The notes below the pieces were generated by a model. The model saw only the letters and a program-made list of their open reading frames with translations. It had not been told where the DNA came from and ran no database searches. Shown piece after piece: positions 35,966 through 44,250 of a DNA stretch of 64,000 nt; position 1 is the stretch's first letter, and the number at the start of each line of letters is the position of its first letter. The stretch is from assembly GCA_009711825.1 (NCBI GenBank), contig VEMY01000038.1:1-64000 (forward strand). The letters run 5' to 3'. Both the position numbers and the translations under genes were made by a program. This DNA is from Bacillota bacterium (GTDB taxonomy: Bacteria; Bacillota; Proteinivoracia; UBA4975; VEMY01).

Positions 35966-36466
35966 ATGAGAAGATATCTTAAACGTATCTTATTCGCAAT
36001 CTTGATTGCCTTTATAATCTACTCCGGTTATAATCTCGTGGCGCATTTGACAAAACCATACCCGGAGCAGGAATTTTCTTTGAGCCAGCACTTATCTGCC
36101 AATGAGTGGGAGGTAAGTTTTGATACGTTGACTACTGACGGAAGCCGGTTACCCGGATACGAAAACAGGAGTTGGGTTCCTAGTGTTATTTGGGCGATTG
36201 ATCTCACCATAATAAATAACGGGGAAGACAGTAGCTATGTCCGTAATGATATGTTCCATGTTTCCCCTACTGCAGGAACACCAGACCGAATATATGACGA
36301 GCCCAACAAAGCGATAATCTCTGAACTTGTTCAGCCAGGCGAAGCAATTCACCATCAGCTTGTGTTTCTTGTCAGGCGAAACAGCCGCTCGGTGCATGTT
36401 TTTTTCACACCTGATGGGCCTGAAGGAGAGGGGTTCTCCACTACAATTTCATTGCCCAGGGAATAA
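35966..36466 (+). CDS. Membrane-anchored protein of unknown function
   Basis: The 166-residue protein has one N-terminal membrane helix (about 8-27) and a beta-rich extracellular part with SVIWAIDLTIINNGEDSSYVRNDMFHVSP, which resembles the strand pattern of DUF4352-like immunoglobulin domains. That link is weak. GGGAG precedes ATG 35966. It opens the accessory region of lower GC. A REP palindrome lies 9 bp after its stop. Confidence 0.6.
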   Translation: MRRYLKRILFAILIAFIIYSGYNLVAHLTKPYPEQEFSLSQHLSANEWEVSFDTLTTDGSRLPGYENRSWVPSVIWAIDLTIINNGEDSSYVRNDMFHVSPTAGTPDRIYDEPNKAIISELVQPGEAIHHQLVFLVRRNSRSVHVFFTPDGPEGEGFSTTISLPRE

Positions 36467-36474
36467 TGACAAGC

Positions 36475-36501
36475 CGGACAGGGGGACAGGTCCCTTGTCC
36501 G
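36475..36501. repeat. REP-like 27-bp palindrome, single copy
   Basis: Ends CGGACAGGGGGACAGG and TCCCTTGTCCG pair into a hairpin. The same unit recurs at 39911, 40070 (inverted), 41695 and 41856 (inverted). Confidence 0.8.
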
Positions 36502-36777
36502 GTTAACCCACAGATTACAAAAAATGCTCCCTTGGCGAGGTGATGATTTACGTCTAACGGAAAGAAGCATTCGTTATGTCCCTTTATTTTTCTATTGCTC
36601 CTAACCGAGGAGAGTTATTACCAGGGAAAATACACTTTTCACCGGAAGTTTGCCAAAAATTTCTATCAATTTGCTATGCTTAGAATGTTACAAGTTTGGT
36701 TATTTTGCCAAAAGTGATGCGATTTCAGGGGATGCTCAGACTTACGTCATACCTTAATTAGTTAGGAGTGAAATACC
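36502..36777. other. Intergenic stretch with IS-end-like motifs
   Basis: No gene is visible. Near 36605-36655 the reverse complement resembles the IS21-like terminal block at 895-945 (TTTGGCAAACTTCCGGTGAA). TTTTGCCAAAA-type motifs occur near 36651 and 36706. It may be the remains of an insertion sequence end; the promoter of the following ABC operon must lie here but is not obvious. Confidence 0.35.
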
Positions 36778-37449
36778 TTGGGACAAGCGCATATCTCAAC
36801 GCATGAACTAACCAAAACCTATCCAAATGGCTATACAGCGGTTAAAGATGTTTCGCTTGAGCTTCATCCCGGCCGCTTTTATCTAATAATGGGGCGCTCA
36901 GGGGCCGGAAAAACAACCTTACTGCAAATCCTTGGCCTCCTCGACGATTTTTCCTCAGGTCAGTTATTCGTGGACAATGTAGACACAAAAACTCTTAATG
37001 AAGCTGACAAGGCCCGGTTAAGAATGCAGAAATTTGGCTTCGTATTTCAGTCTTACTATTTGAACGAAAAAATGAAGGCTTATGAAAACGTAATGCTGCC
37101 AATGTATATAAACCCTGAGATCGCTGACAAAAAAGAGCGTGCTGAACAGTTGCTGGCAACAGTCGGCTTGACACAAAGGGCCGACAACTTTCCCCGACAA
37201 CTTTCTGGCGGAGAACAGCAGCGAGTCGCCCTGGCGAGAGCTCTCGCCAACGCTCCGAGCTGTATCTTTGCTGACGAGCCAACTGGCAACTTAGACACAG
37301 AAAACGAAACTAAAATTTTAGAACTTCTAAAACGGATTAGTCTCGAAAACAATAAGTGCGTTATGGTTGTCAGCCATAACGAAGCGGTCAGGCATTATGC
37401 GGATGAAGTCTTTCTCATGCAGGATGGAGTGTTGTCTCGTGAAGGCTAA
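36778..37449 (+). CDS. MacB/LolD-type ABC ATPase
   Basis: The 223-residue ATPase has Walker A GRSGAGKTTL, signature LSGGEQQRVALARA, Walker B CIFADEPTGNLD and H-loop VVSHN, as in the LolD/MacB/FtsE group. TTG 36778 follows TTAGGAGTGA. Its stop overlaps the start of the permease by 11 bp. With the two FtsX-type permeases it forms a mechanotransmission-type transporter used for lipoproteins, antimicrobial peptides or peptide sensing; the substrate is unknown. Confidence 0.9.
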   Translation: MGQAHISTHELTKTYPNGYTAVKDVSLELHPGRFYLIMGRSGAGKTTLLQILGLLDDFSSGQLFVDNVDTKTLNEADKARLRMQKFGFVFQSYYLNEKMKAYENVMLPMYINPEIADKKERAEQLLATVGLTQRADNFPRQLSGGEQQRVALARALANAPSCIFADEPTGNLDTENETKILELLKRISLENNKCVMVVSHNEAVRHYADEVFLMQDGVLSREG

Positions 37450-38680
37450 GCACTATTTCCGACTAGCAGCAATTAATTTGTCGCGTCGCAAAATTTCGGT
37501 GCTCTTTAATCTGCTCTTCCTGGTGTCCATGCTGGTACTAGTGATCCTCACCTTTTCTTTGTCGGCAGGCTTAAGCAAATTTGTTAACATGACCATGTTG
37601 AGCGTTTCAACCAGAACGCTGGCAGTTGATTATAATCCAAACCAATTTGACGCAGATTCGGTTTTAGCTACCCTAGAGACCCTACCGAATGTAGTCGCAA
37701 CAGTCCCGCCCGGCAGCAGCCGAACCGGCGGTCAGATTCCAACGCTGGAGGACCAGGCACAAGGATATAACGGGCGCATTACCTTTATCGGTGCCAATGA
37801 ACACACTCATCCGCCAGTTATATCGGGCAGTGGCCTGGGCGGCTCAAGTAACACTGGGGTGATTCCCAGTAAATTCATTCCCACCTCAGTTCCAGCCGAA
37901 GCTACAGGTGGATATATTGATGGAGAAACCCTTCTAGGTGAAACAATTACAGTGGAGTACTATGAACACGACTATTCAGATATGGAAAATATCAGCCGTG
38001 GCCAAAAGCATACTTATAGTTTTCAGGTGATTGGAGTCTACGATTCAGACAACCTCTTGGACCATGAAAACATTATTTACATCTCTTATGAGGACGTTGG
38101 GCAAATAACCCTTGCATCTTTAGGTAATCACGACCAGTACCTTCCTTCCGACACCAATTCTGTGCAGGTGGTGGCTGACAGTAACGAGAACCTGATGGCA
38201 CTTCAGTCTGAAATTCGCGCAGTCGGCTTTAATGCCCGGCCAATCGCATTTACAAACACCAGTTTCGCAGTTACGATTGTGGGTATCGGCGCTGGGCTTT
38301 CACTGCTGGCGGCGATAGTTGCGTTCATTAATATTATTGCCGCCTCGGTTAATGCCGTGAAAGAAAGGACTTCAGAAATCGGGATGTTGAAGGCGATAGG
38401 CTATCAAGATGGAAATGTTGCCCTTATTATGCTTGTGGAAACAGTGCTGCTGGGCGTTGCGGCCTTCTGTATGTCAGTGGGAACAGCAGCTCCGGTACTG
38501 CGCTACCTTTCAAATCATTGGGCGGATTCGCAAACACTATCTGTATTACTAGCGCAAGTCAGTGGCAATGGTTTATTATTTGCCTCGCTGGCAGCAATCG
38601 GTGTCCCCATTGTCGGCTACCTCTTTGCCCTTGATAAAGCCTTGAAAATACCACCGTCCTCTGCTTTAAGAGAGCAATAG
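37439..38680 (+). CDS. FtsX-like ABC permease, first
   Basis: The 413-residue protein has an N-terminal membrane helix, a large extracytoplasmic domain (about 40-280) and three C-terminal helices beginning with FAVTIVGIGAGLSLLAAIVAFINIIAASVNAVKERTSEIGMLKAIG, the FtsX/MacB signature (RTSEIGMLKAIG). GTG 37439 overlaps the ATPase gene and follows GGAG at 37425-37428. The longer frame from 37367 is an overlap artefact. Confidence 0.87.
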   Translation: MKAKHYFRLAAINLSRRKISVLFNLLFLVSMLVLVILTFSLSAGLSKFVNMTMLSVSTRTLAVDYNPNQFDADSVLATLETLPNVVATVPPGSSRTGGQIPTLEDQAQGYNGRITFIGANEHTHPPVISGSGLGGSSNTGVIPSKFIPTSVPAEATGGYIDGETLLGETITVEYYEHDYSDMENISRGQKHTYSFQVIGVYDSDNLLDHENIIYISYEDVGQITLASLGNHDQYLPSDTNSVQVVADSNENLMALQSEIRAVGFNARPIAFTNTSFAVTIVGIGAGLSLLAAIVAFINIIAASVNAVKERTSEIGMLKAIGYQDGNVALIMLVETVLLGVAAFCMSVGTAAPVLRYLSNHWADSQTLSVLLAQVSGNGLLFASLAAIGVPIVGYLFALDKALKIPPSSALREQ

Positions 38681-38711
38681 GACAATACGCACCGCGATAG
38701 GAGAGGTGACA

Positions 38712-39899
38712 ATGAAGCCCGCAGATATTTTCAGCCTTGCCCGGAACAATCTCGCCCGGGGCAAGTTAAAAAATGCCCTGTTTGTTGTAATGTTTGTTGT
38801 CACAATCAGCGGTTTACTAATAACCCTTACTTTTTACTTCGTTGCCATACAGATTAAATCTGACTATATTGACGAGAACATTACTAATCGTGAGCTAATT
38901 GTCAGTGCTGACTACGCCGTCTTAAGCCCCCAGAACCCGGAACATGGGGTCCTCAGGGATTTAAACACGCTGGAAAATATTAAATATGCATATCCATTTG
39001 TGCACGATATCAGCGCCGCCGCAAAGATAAACGGCAACCTTCCTGACTTCGAATGTGTATTGGTTTCCGGTTCTCCCGATCACTTTCCCGCAGTCGCTGA
39101 AGGCGACAGCTTAGTTTCTGACAAAACCGCCTTGCTTCCAGACCCATTGTTTATTCCATTAGAGTATGGCGTCGGTTACACGACGATTGACGCGGGGGAT
39201 TATATCGGTCGGGAACTTAAAATAGCCCATCCTGATGGTGAAAAATCAGTGAAAGTAGCAGGGATATACGACCGGGAACTTGACCGACCTGTGAATGAAA
39301 TTTGGCTCCCGCTGGCGAACATGCAGGCCTTATCCCTTGACACACCATCCGAAGATTCAGGCCTGTTTACTGTGGTCATTACCCACTCCAGTCACAGAGA
39401 TGAAACGCTGAACGCGATTAATAATCTACCCGGACTTACTGCCTCAGCCATCGAATCTGACATGAATCCAACGACAGCCAGACTCTACAACCAGGCTTTA
39501 GAGCTTCTGACTGTCATTATCCTGATTATTACAGTGCTTCTAATCAGTCTCTATGTAGTGACGATTTCCAATAAGATTCGTCAGCAAAGAAAAATGATTG
39601 CCCTACTAAAAGCAATCGGTTACCGAAATGCAATCATTTTTCGAGTCCTTCTGGCAGAGATATTGATGATTACGCTTCTCGCCTACTCGCTTAGTATTCT
39701 AAGCGCATTTATTGTTTCTGGTATCGCACTTTCCCTGCAATCTGCCCTGGCCTTCCCTTTCCAACAGCTGGTTCAAATTTACTCAACGTTAATTCTATTT
39801 GCTCTTCCACTAGTTAGCTTCATCGGATTTGCCGCCTGCTTAATCGCCATCGGCAAGGTTCGAAAAATCAGCCCTACCATCCTACTAAAAAACGCATAA
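38712..39899 (+). CDS. FtsX-like ABC permease, second
   Basis: The 395-residue protein has the same layout as its neighbour, with an N-terminal helix, an extracytoplasmic domain and a C-terminal RKMIALLKAIGYRNAIIFRVLLAEI block plus three helices. It has little obvious identity with the first permease beyond that, so the pair is a heterodimer. ATG 38712 follows GGAGAGGTGA. A REP/MITE-like element starts 11 bp after its stop. Confidence 0.87.
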   Translation: MKPADIFSLARNNLARGKLKNALFVVMFVVTISGLLITLTFYFVAIQIKSDYIDENITNRELIVSADYAVLSPQNPEHGVLRDLNTLENIKYAYPFVHDISAAAKINGNLPDFECVLVSGSPDHFPAVAEGDSLVSDKTALLPDPLFIPLEYGVGYTTIDAGDYIGRELKIAHPDGEKSVKVAGIYDRELDRPVNEIWLPLANMQALSLDTPSEDSGLFTVVITHSSHRDETLNAINNLPGLTASAIESDMNPTTARLYNQALELLTVIILIITVLLISLYVVTISNKIRQQRKMIALLKAIGYRNAIIFRVLLAEILMITLLAYSLSILSAFIVSGIALSLQSALAFPFQQLVQIYSTLILFALPLVSFIGFAACLIAIGKVRKISPTILLKNA

Positions 39900-39910
39900 A
39901 GCTACATCCT

Positions 39911-40096
39911 CGGACAGGGGGACAGGTCCCTTGTCCGGTTCGAGAGGCGCTTAGTACAAGTAAAACTACACCATAGCTACTTAATTAAAGCAATAAAAAA
40001 ACTGTGCAAGGCAGGTAATTTGTTTTTTACGCTGGCCGTGTAACTAGAGGTTTCAGGGTTCATGCATCTCGGACGAGGGACCTGTCCCCCTGTCCG
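39911..40096. mobile_element. MITE-like element A (about 186 bp, inverted 27-bp ends)
   Basis: Left end CGGACAGGGGGACAGG...TCCCTTGTCCG and right end CGGACGAGGGACCTG...CCTGTCCG are inverted repeats with one mismatch, each itself a palindrome. The interior (39938-40069) has no gene and is similar to 41722-41855. No transposase is encoded, so it would need help in trans, perhaps from a REP-associated tyrosine (RAYT/IS200-like) transposase; this is inference. Confidence 0.6.
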
Positions 40097-40180
40097 AATT
40101 ACTTTGCAACGTGCTGCTTGGTTAACCCGGGCAGATTTCTACGCGGAGGACAGATTGGTCAATACCATCGACAGGTGACC
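40097..40180 (+). pseudogene. Truncated copy of the 3' end of the lipoprotein gene at 44663
   Basis: From about 40111 (TGCTTGGTTAACCCGGGCAG) to 40176 the DNA is nearly identical to 44909-44969, the last ~20 codons of the gene near 44663-44971. Only the tail is present, and the upstream boundary is a REP element. Confidence 0.75.
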
Positions 40181-40225
40181 AACCAGCCTTCAACTTGAGG
40201 ATCATCCCAAGAGAGGAGGTGCATG

Positions 40226-40744
40226 ATGCAGAGAAAAATATACCTCTTACTATTTGTGTCCATTCTTGCAATTGCCGTCCTTACGCTGGTATTCAGCTCC
40301 CCGGTGGTTGACAAACTTCAGGAAGGCAGTTTAAGTCTCACAAGGTCACGACCCTGGTTTGGCAACAATGATTTCACAGATAATCAGGTATATTATTTAG
40401 GTCATGATTTAGTATGGGACGGGATGCTCAACCCCACGCTTGAAAAAATAGAGGTATACTCCAATTCTCAACCCCATTCTGACGATCTAATCGCTGTCTA
40501 TATCGATACTGTAGGCTCACTGGTTCTGGCCCCGGACCCCTTCCCCCAGGACAGTGAAGTGGTAAACCTGGTGACGCCAGTGGACCATACCATGGATGAC
40601 AAACGGGCAAAAGTGGTATTCAAATTTGATACTGGCTTTTGGGACGAACTGGGGCAGATGAACCGAGTAGATGTTACCTATAAGGTCCTGGGCAAACAAA
40701 AGGTCCAGTCGATTGACATTATCTTGTTTCCTGAATGGCATTAG
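40226..40744 (+). CDS. Secreted or membrane-anchored protein of unknown function
   Basis: This 172-residue protein has an N-terminal hydrophobic segment (YLLLFVSILAIAVLTLVF) and a beta-rich extracellular part containing DLVWDGMLNPTLEKIEVYSN. There is no lipobox and no recognised family. AGAGGAGG favours ATG 40226 over ATG 40223, which would be only 3 nt away. It follows the MacB-like transporter but is separated from it by repeats. Confidence 0.6.
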   Translation: MQRKIYLLLFVSILAIAVLTLVFSSPVVDKLQEGSLSLTRSRPWFGNNDFTDNQVYYLGHDLVWDGMLNPTLEKIEVYSNSQPHSDDLIAVYIDTVGSLVLAPDPFPQDSEVVNLVTPVDHTMDDKRAKVVFKFDTGFWDELGQMNRVDVTYKVLGKQKVQSIDIILFPEWH

Positions 40745-40972
40745 AGGGAACAGATCCCGCATCCGATTTGACTGCACAGATTACGAAGAATAGGGACAGG
40801 CCGCAGAACTTAACGAGGCAGCGCCGATTATAGCCCGGTGCGGAATCGAGGCGCTGACGTCAACGAATGTCAATTCTTCCTAGATTATTATAATCAGATT
40901 GCACGCTAAGGGAGGCAGTGCACTTTGCAGCGTATAAGCTGGGTAGTAAGTAAGTCAGGAGGTGAGTATGAG

Positions 40973-41383
40973 ATGATTAGAGTGGATGCAGTATATGCGT
41001 TAATTTACAACGAGGATAAAAAGAAAATCCTTATGGTTAATAACAAAGGTGGAGATTGGTCGCTTCCTGGCGGTGCAGTGGAACAAGGGGAAACTTTAGA
41101 ACACGCAGTTATCCGAGAGGTTATGGAAGAAACAAACTTAACAATTGAAGCTGATGAAATTGTCGCTGTCAATGAAGCAATCTTTAAAGAGAAGGGACAT
41201 CACGTATTATTTATAACTTTTAAAGCAAAAATCATTGGGGGAGAAATCTCAATTAAAGACACGGAGGAAATTACAGAAATAGAATGGGTAGACATACAGA
41301 AGGCTAACGAACTAATGCCTTATCTTCCTAATGGAGTTGATAGCTTACTTAAAGCTTCGTCTCCTTATACATTTCAGGTTTAA
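40973..41383 (+). CDS. Nudix hydrolase
   Basis: The 136-residue protein has a Nudix box, GGAVEQGETLEHAVIREVME-ETNL, with the catalytic REVMEE; the usual Gly near the end is Asn. It hydrolyses a nucleoside diphosphate linked to some group X; MutT-like or ADP-ribose-type substrates are possible. ATG 40973 has AGGAGGTGA upstream. GC content is clearly lower than that of the housekeeping genes, suggesting transfer. Confidence 0.85.
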   Translation: MIRVDAVYALIYNEDKKKILMVNNKGGDWSLPGGAVEQGETLEHAVIREVMEETNLTIEADEIVAVNEAIFKEKGHHVLFITFKAKIIGGEISIKDTEEITEIEWVDIQKANELMPYLPNGVDSLLKASSPYTFQV

Positions 41384-41396
41384 CTAAACCCTGAAC

Positions 41397-41690
41397 CAAA
41401 ACAAGCAGATTAGCCATCAAGGGCCAACCTGCTTGTTTTTTCTTACGCCAGCCGGGTGTCGGCCGGCAGCATCGAGACCTGGGGTTTATCCCGCCGGGGA
41501 TGGCGGAAGATCTCCACCTCGCAGCCATACAGCGCCCGGATGTTGGCGGCTGTAATCACCGTATCTACATCGCCGGTGGTCATAACCCTTCCCGCCTTCA
41601 TCGCCACCAATCGCCGGGGGCCTCGGTCTGCCAGCGCTTCAGGCAGGGCAGGCGTCCCATGCGCACCACTTCCTCAACAGTGAACTCAAC
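41397..41690 (-). pseudogene. Truncated, internally deleted copy of btuD
   Basis: The DNA matches 44988-45556 at roughly 94 percent by eye, including the shared terminator hairpin (41397-41440). A 277-bp internal stretch is missing: 45202-45210 and 45479-45487 are both AATCGCCGG, and only one copy is left here at 41609-41617. 277 is not a multiple of three, so the frame shifts and the ATPase signature, Walker B and H-loop are lost. It ends in a REP element. Confidence 0.85.
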
Positions 41691-41694
41691 ACCC

Positions 41695-41882
41695 CGGACA
41701 GGGGGGCAGGTCCCTTGTCCGGATGGGGAGGCACGTTAGCATAAAAGTAAAACTACACCATAAGCTACTCAATTAAAGCAATGAAAAATCTGTGCAGGGA
41801 GGCAATTTGTTTTTTACGCTGGCCGTCAACTGGTAGCTTCAGGGTTCATGCATCCCGTACGAGGGGCCTGTCCCCTCGTCCG
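41695..41882. mobile_element. MITE-like element B (about 188 bp, inverted 27-bp ends)
   Basis: Same build as the element at 39911, with palindromic ends (CGGACAGGGGGGCAGG... and ...CCTGTCCCCTCGTCCG) in inverted orientation. The interior is similar to that of element A (for instance AAAGTAAAACTACACCATA). It interrupts or abuts the btuD remnant. Confidence 0.65.
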
Positions 41883-42012
41883 AATTTTCTTATCGGCGGC
41901 TTCTTAGTTAGTGGTCATGATAAATACACAATGCATATTTGTAGCATGGCCAGGTTTATTTTCGTAAGCTGTATAGATAACAGTTTGAGAAAGTATAGAT
42001 GGAGGGATATGA

Positions 42013-42243
42013 ATGGGAATTAGATCTTGTCAGTGTCCAGAACGCCTTACTGATTTTATTGGCCAGGAAATAACTGTTGAGACCATGTGTGGTGATGCCA
42101 AAACCGGGACATTGGTAGAAGTAGCAGATGACTATATTGAACTGAGTGCTGTTTCCGAGGAATTTGGTCCAATAATAATCCTTGTTCTTTGTTGCTATAT
42201 ATGTTCTTTTGAAGTAATAGTAGCTGGCAACTTTATTGAATAA
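42013..42243 (+). CDS. Small Cys-rich LSm-like protein (DUF2642-like), first gene of ATP-grasp cassette
   Basis: The 76-residue protein starts CQCPERLTDFIGQEITVETMCG and continues TGTLVEVADDYIEL, then LCCYICSF. Strand pattern and G-x-L-x-V motif resemble the small LSm-like DUF2642/YuzF domain of Bacillus. Six Cys are present (6, 8, 26, 60, 61, 64). The same N-terminal pattern CPERLxDxIG recurs in the protein at 43354. GGAGGG lies 6 nt before ATG. It is 50 bp upstream of the ATP-grasp gene. A spore-coat or surface role is plausible by association. Confidence 0.65.
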   Translation: MGIRSCQCPERLTDFIGQEITVETMCGDAKTGTLVEVADDYIELSAVSEEFGPIIILVLCCYICSFEVIVAGNFIE

Positions 42244-42293
42244 TTCAGGTCATACCGCTGTTAAAAATACTCTCCACAAGAGGAGGGATTGTT

Positions 42294-43316
42294 ATACTAA
42301 ATCAACTACTAATTGGGCTGCTAGTCAATAATCTTAGGGTAAGGCCAAAACCCTATTTTTTATCTAGTTCGCTAGGAGCCATGGTTTTCTGCTTTAGCCC
42401 AGCTGGTATTAACTGGTCAAAAGAAACAATCTCTGGTCTGTATTTTGTGAACGAAGAATGGAAGCGAGCTGTGTTTCCGTTTCCGGATGCGGTGTATAAC
42501 CGTTTATACAATAAGAAGCAGACCGGAGCCATGAAAAGCTTAGAAAGAAGCATCGGCTGGCAAAAGATTTTTAATAAAGTTACCCATCTAGATAAATGGC
42601 AAATTAACAACGCTCTAAGTAGCAATTCGCTACAGGCAAAACTACCGGGTACACAGCTTTATAATAAAGAGAATTTGTTTGATATGCTTGATCACTACCA
42701 TCATATTATTATCAAACCGCGTTACGGTTGTTTTGGTAGAAACATTTACTGTATTGAAAGTAACAATGACAAGTTTTTTATATATAGGCAAACCACCACA
42801 GCGAATTTGGTATTTACTGATCAAGGGGAGTTGTTAAATAAACTAGATAGCCTAATGCAGGGCAAAAAATACATTATCCAACAAAAAATTAAGCTTGCAG
42901 AAATTGATGGGCGATTATTTGACATTCGGGTCCTTGTTCAAAAAAACAAACATGGAAACTGGGTTGTTACCGGAAAATTATCTAGAATTGCAGTAAAAAA
43001 CTTTTATATAACCAACGTCTGCCAAGAAATAAGGCCGGTAACAGAAACCTTGCAGGAGTCTGGGCAGTTTACACCAGAATTAATAGCGGCTGTCGATGCC
43101 AGCAGTATTGAAGCAGCTAAATTGCTGGACAAAAAGCTCGGTCATTTAGGCGAAATTGGTATAGATTTTTGCATTGATTATAGAAACAAACTTTGGCTTC
43201 TTGAAGTAAATGGAAAGCCGATGAAAAATTTGTTTGAGCAACTAGATAATCAAAGGTTAATCAAGACCGTATATTTCCGCCCTTTGGAATATGCCGCTTT
43301 TTTAGCACAGAAATAA
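42294..43316 (+). CDS. YheC/YheD-family ATP-grasp protein, apparent non-AUG start
   Basis: The frame opens before the first ATG (42381). The conserved family N-terminus (IGLLVNNLRVRPKPYF, then CFSPAGINW and FPFPDAVYNR) is coded upstream of it, and AGGAGG (42281-42286) stands 7 nt before ATA 42294, so I take ATA as the probable start (340 residues). ATP-grasp motifs are intact: HHIIIKPRYGCFGRNIY (Lys, Gly-rich loop), DIRVLVQKN and FCIDYRNKLWLLEVNGKP (Asp, Glu, Asn metal ligands). YheC/YheD are endospore coat-associated in Bacillus subtilis; ATP-grasp enzymes form amide bonds through acyl phosphates, but the substrate is unknown. Confidence 0.8.
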   Translation: MLNQLLIGLLVNNLRVRPKPYFLSSSLGAMVFCFSPAGINWSKETISGLYFVNEEWKRAVFPFPDAVYNRLYNKKQTGAMKSLERSIGWQKIFNKVTHLDKWQINNALSSNSLQAKLPGTQLYNKENLFDMLDHYHHIIIKPRYGCFGRNIYCIESNNDKFFIYRQTTTANLVFTDQGELLNKLDSLMQGKKYIIQQKIKLAEIDGRLFDIRVLVQKNKHGNWVVTGKLSRIAVKNFYITNVCQEIRPVTETLQESGQFTPELIAAVDASSIEAAKLLDKKLGHLGEIGIDFCIDYRNKLWLLEVNGKPMKNLFEQLDNQRLIKTVYFRPLEYAAFLAQK

Positions 43317-43353
43317 TCTGGCTGCCCTCATAGTTTATTTGGGAGGTGTTAGG

Positions 43354-44250
43354 ATGATTGGTGTTCAGTGTCCAGAACGGTTAAATGACTGTATTGGACA
43401 TGATTTAATAGTAGAGACACTCTGTAATAGTTTTACAGGAGAGTTGGTGTCGGTAAATAACAATGAAATTGAACTTCTAATGGAAAACAATAATCTGCAG
43501 GTGATTTTATGCAACACAATATGTTCTATTACAATTCTGCCAATTTCAATGATCGACCAACCGTTTTTTGATAACTTTGAAGACTACCCCTTGGGAGATG
43601 TAGGTCCTGGCGCCAATGACGGCCCCTGGGCTGGGGCAACAGATGGTTTTGCTTTTGTAGTAAATATTGATGACGAAGGTATTCGTGCCAACACTCCCAT
43701 TGATCGATTTGGCTTTCAGCTACTTTACTTTGATAATCCCTTTGCGGCAAACAGTCCACCATCAATGGTCATTGATCAAGCCAGTAGAGAATTCAACAGT
43801 ACGACAGTTGGTTTGGAGTTCCCCACACCGATAATTCTCACTTTTGATATTCGGACGGTACAGACAGAATCTTTAGATCCGGGTATTCATGCCGAAGTAA
43901 ATATAGGCCGGGCCCGTGCAGGGAGATTTGTGCTTGCAACCAACGGCAATGGTGAATTGCGTGTTGCCCTTTTTTCCGGCAGCCCGCCTGATCCAGTTTT
44001 TGTATCCGATCCTTTGGTTTTTGGCCAGTGGTATCGGATAAGTTACGAATTGGATGTAGCTAACAACCGCTATAATTACATTGAAATAGACGGAGAGCGC
44101 TTTGACAATAATGGGGCAGGATGGGAAGCGAACGTTGGCGTCTTTGGTAATGATATCCAGCATATACTTTTAATTCAGGGAAGCTCCGATGCAGACCAAG
44201 AAGGGATCTATCTCGATAACGTATCAATCTGGGCCCCTATTTCTTGCTGA
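43354..44250 (+). CDS. LSm-like/jelly-roll fusion protein
   Basis: The 298-residue protein begins MIGVQCPERLNDCIG and has an N-terminal domain (about 1-65, with LCNTICSI) like the 76-residue protein at 42013. It is followed by a ~225-residue concanavalin-like jelly roll: FFDNFEDYPLG, WYRISYELDVANN and IYLDNVSIW. Such folds often bind carbohydrate. GGGAGG lies before ATG 43354, 37 bp after the ATP-grasp gene. No signal peptide is seen, consistent with a mother-cell spore-coat protein; that is inference. Confidence 0.72.
   Translation: MIGVQCPERLNDCIGHDLIVETLCNSFTGELVSVNNNEIELLMENNNLQVILCNTICSITILPISMIDQPFFDNFEDYPLGDVGPGANDGPWAGATDGFAFVVNIDDEGIRANTPIDRFGFQLLYFDNPFAANSPPSMVIDQASREFNSTTVGLEFPTPIILTFDIRTVQTESLDPGIHAEVNIGRARAGRFVLATNGNGELRVALFSGSPPDPVFVSDPLVFGQWYRISYELDVANNRYNYIEIDGERFDNNGAGWEANVGVFGNDIQHILLIQGSSDADQEGIYLDNVSIWAPISC

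Noticed and set aside
39911-41882. Repeated palindromes considered as a CRISPR array
   Set aside because: Spacing is irregular, units are inverted relative to each other, interiors are alike, and no cas genes are present.
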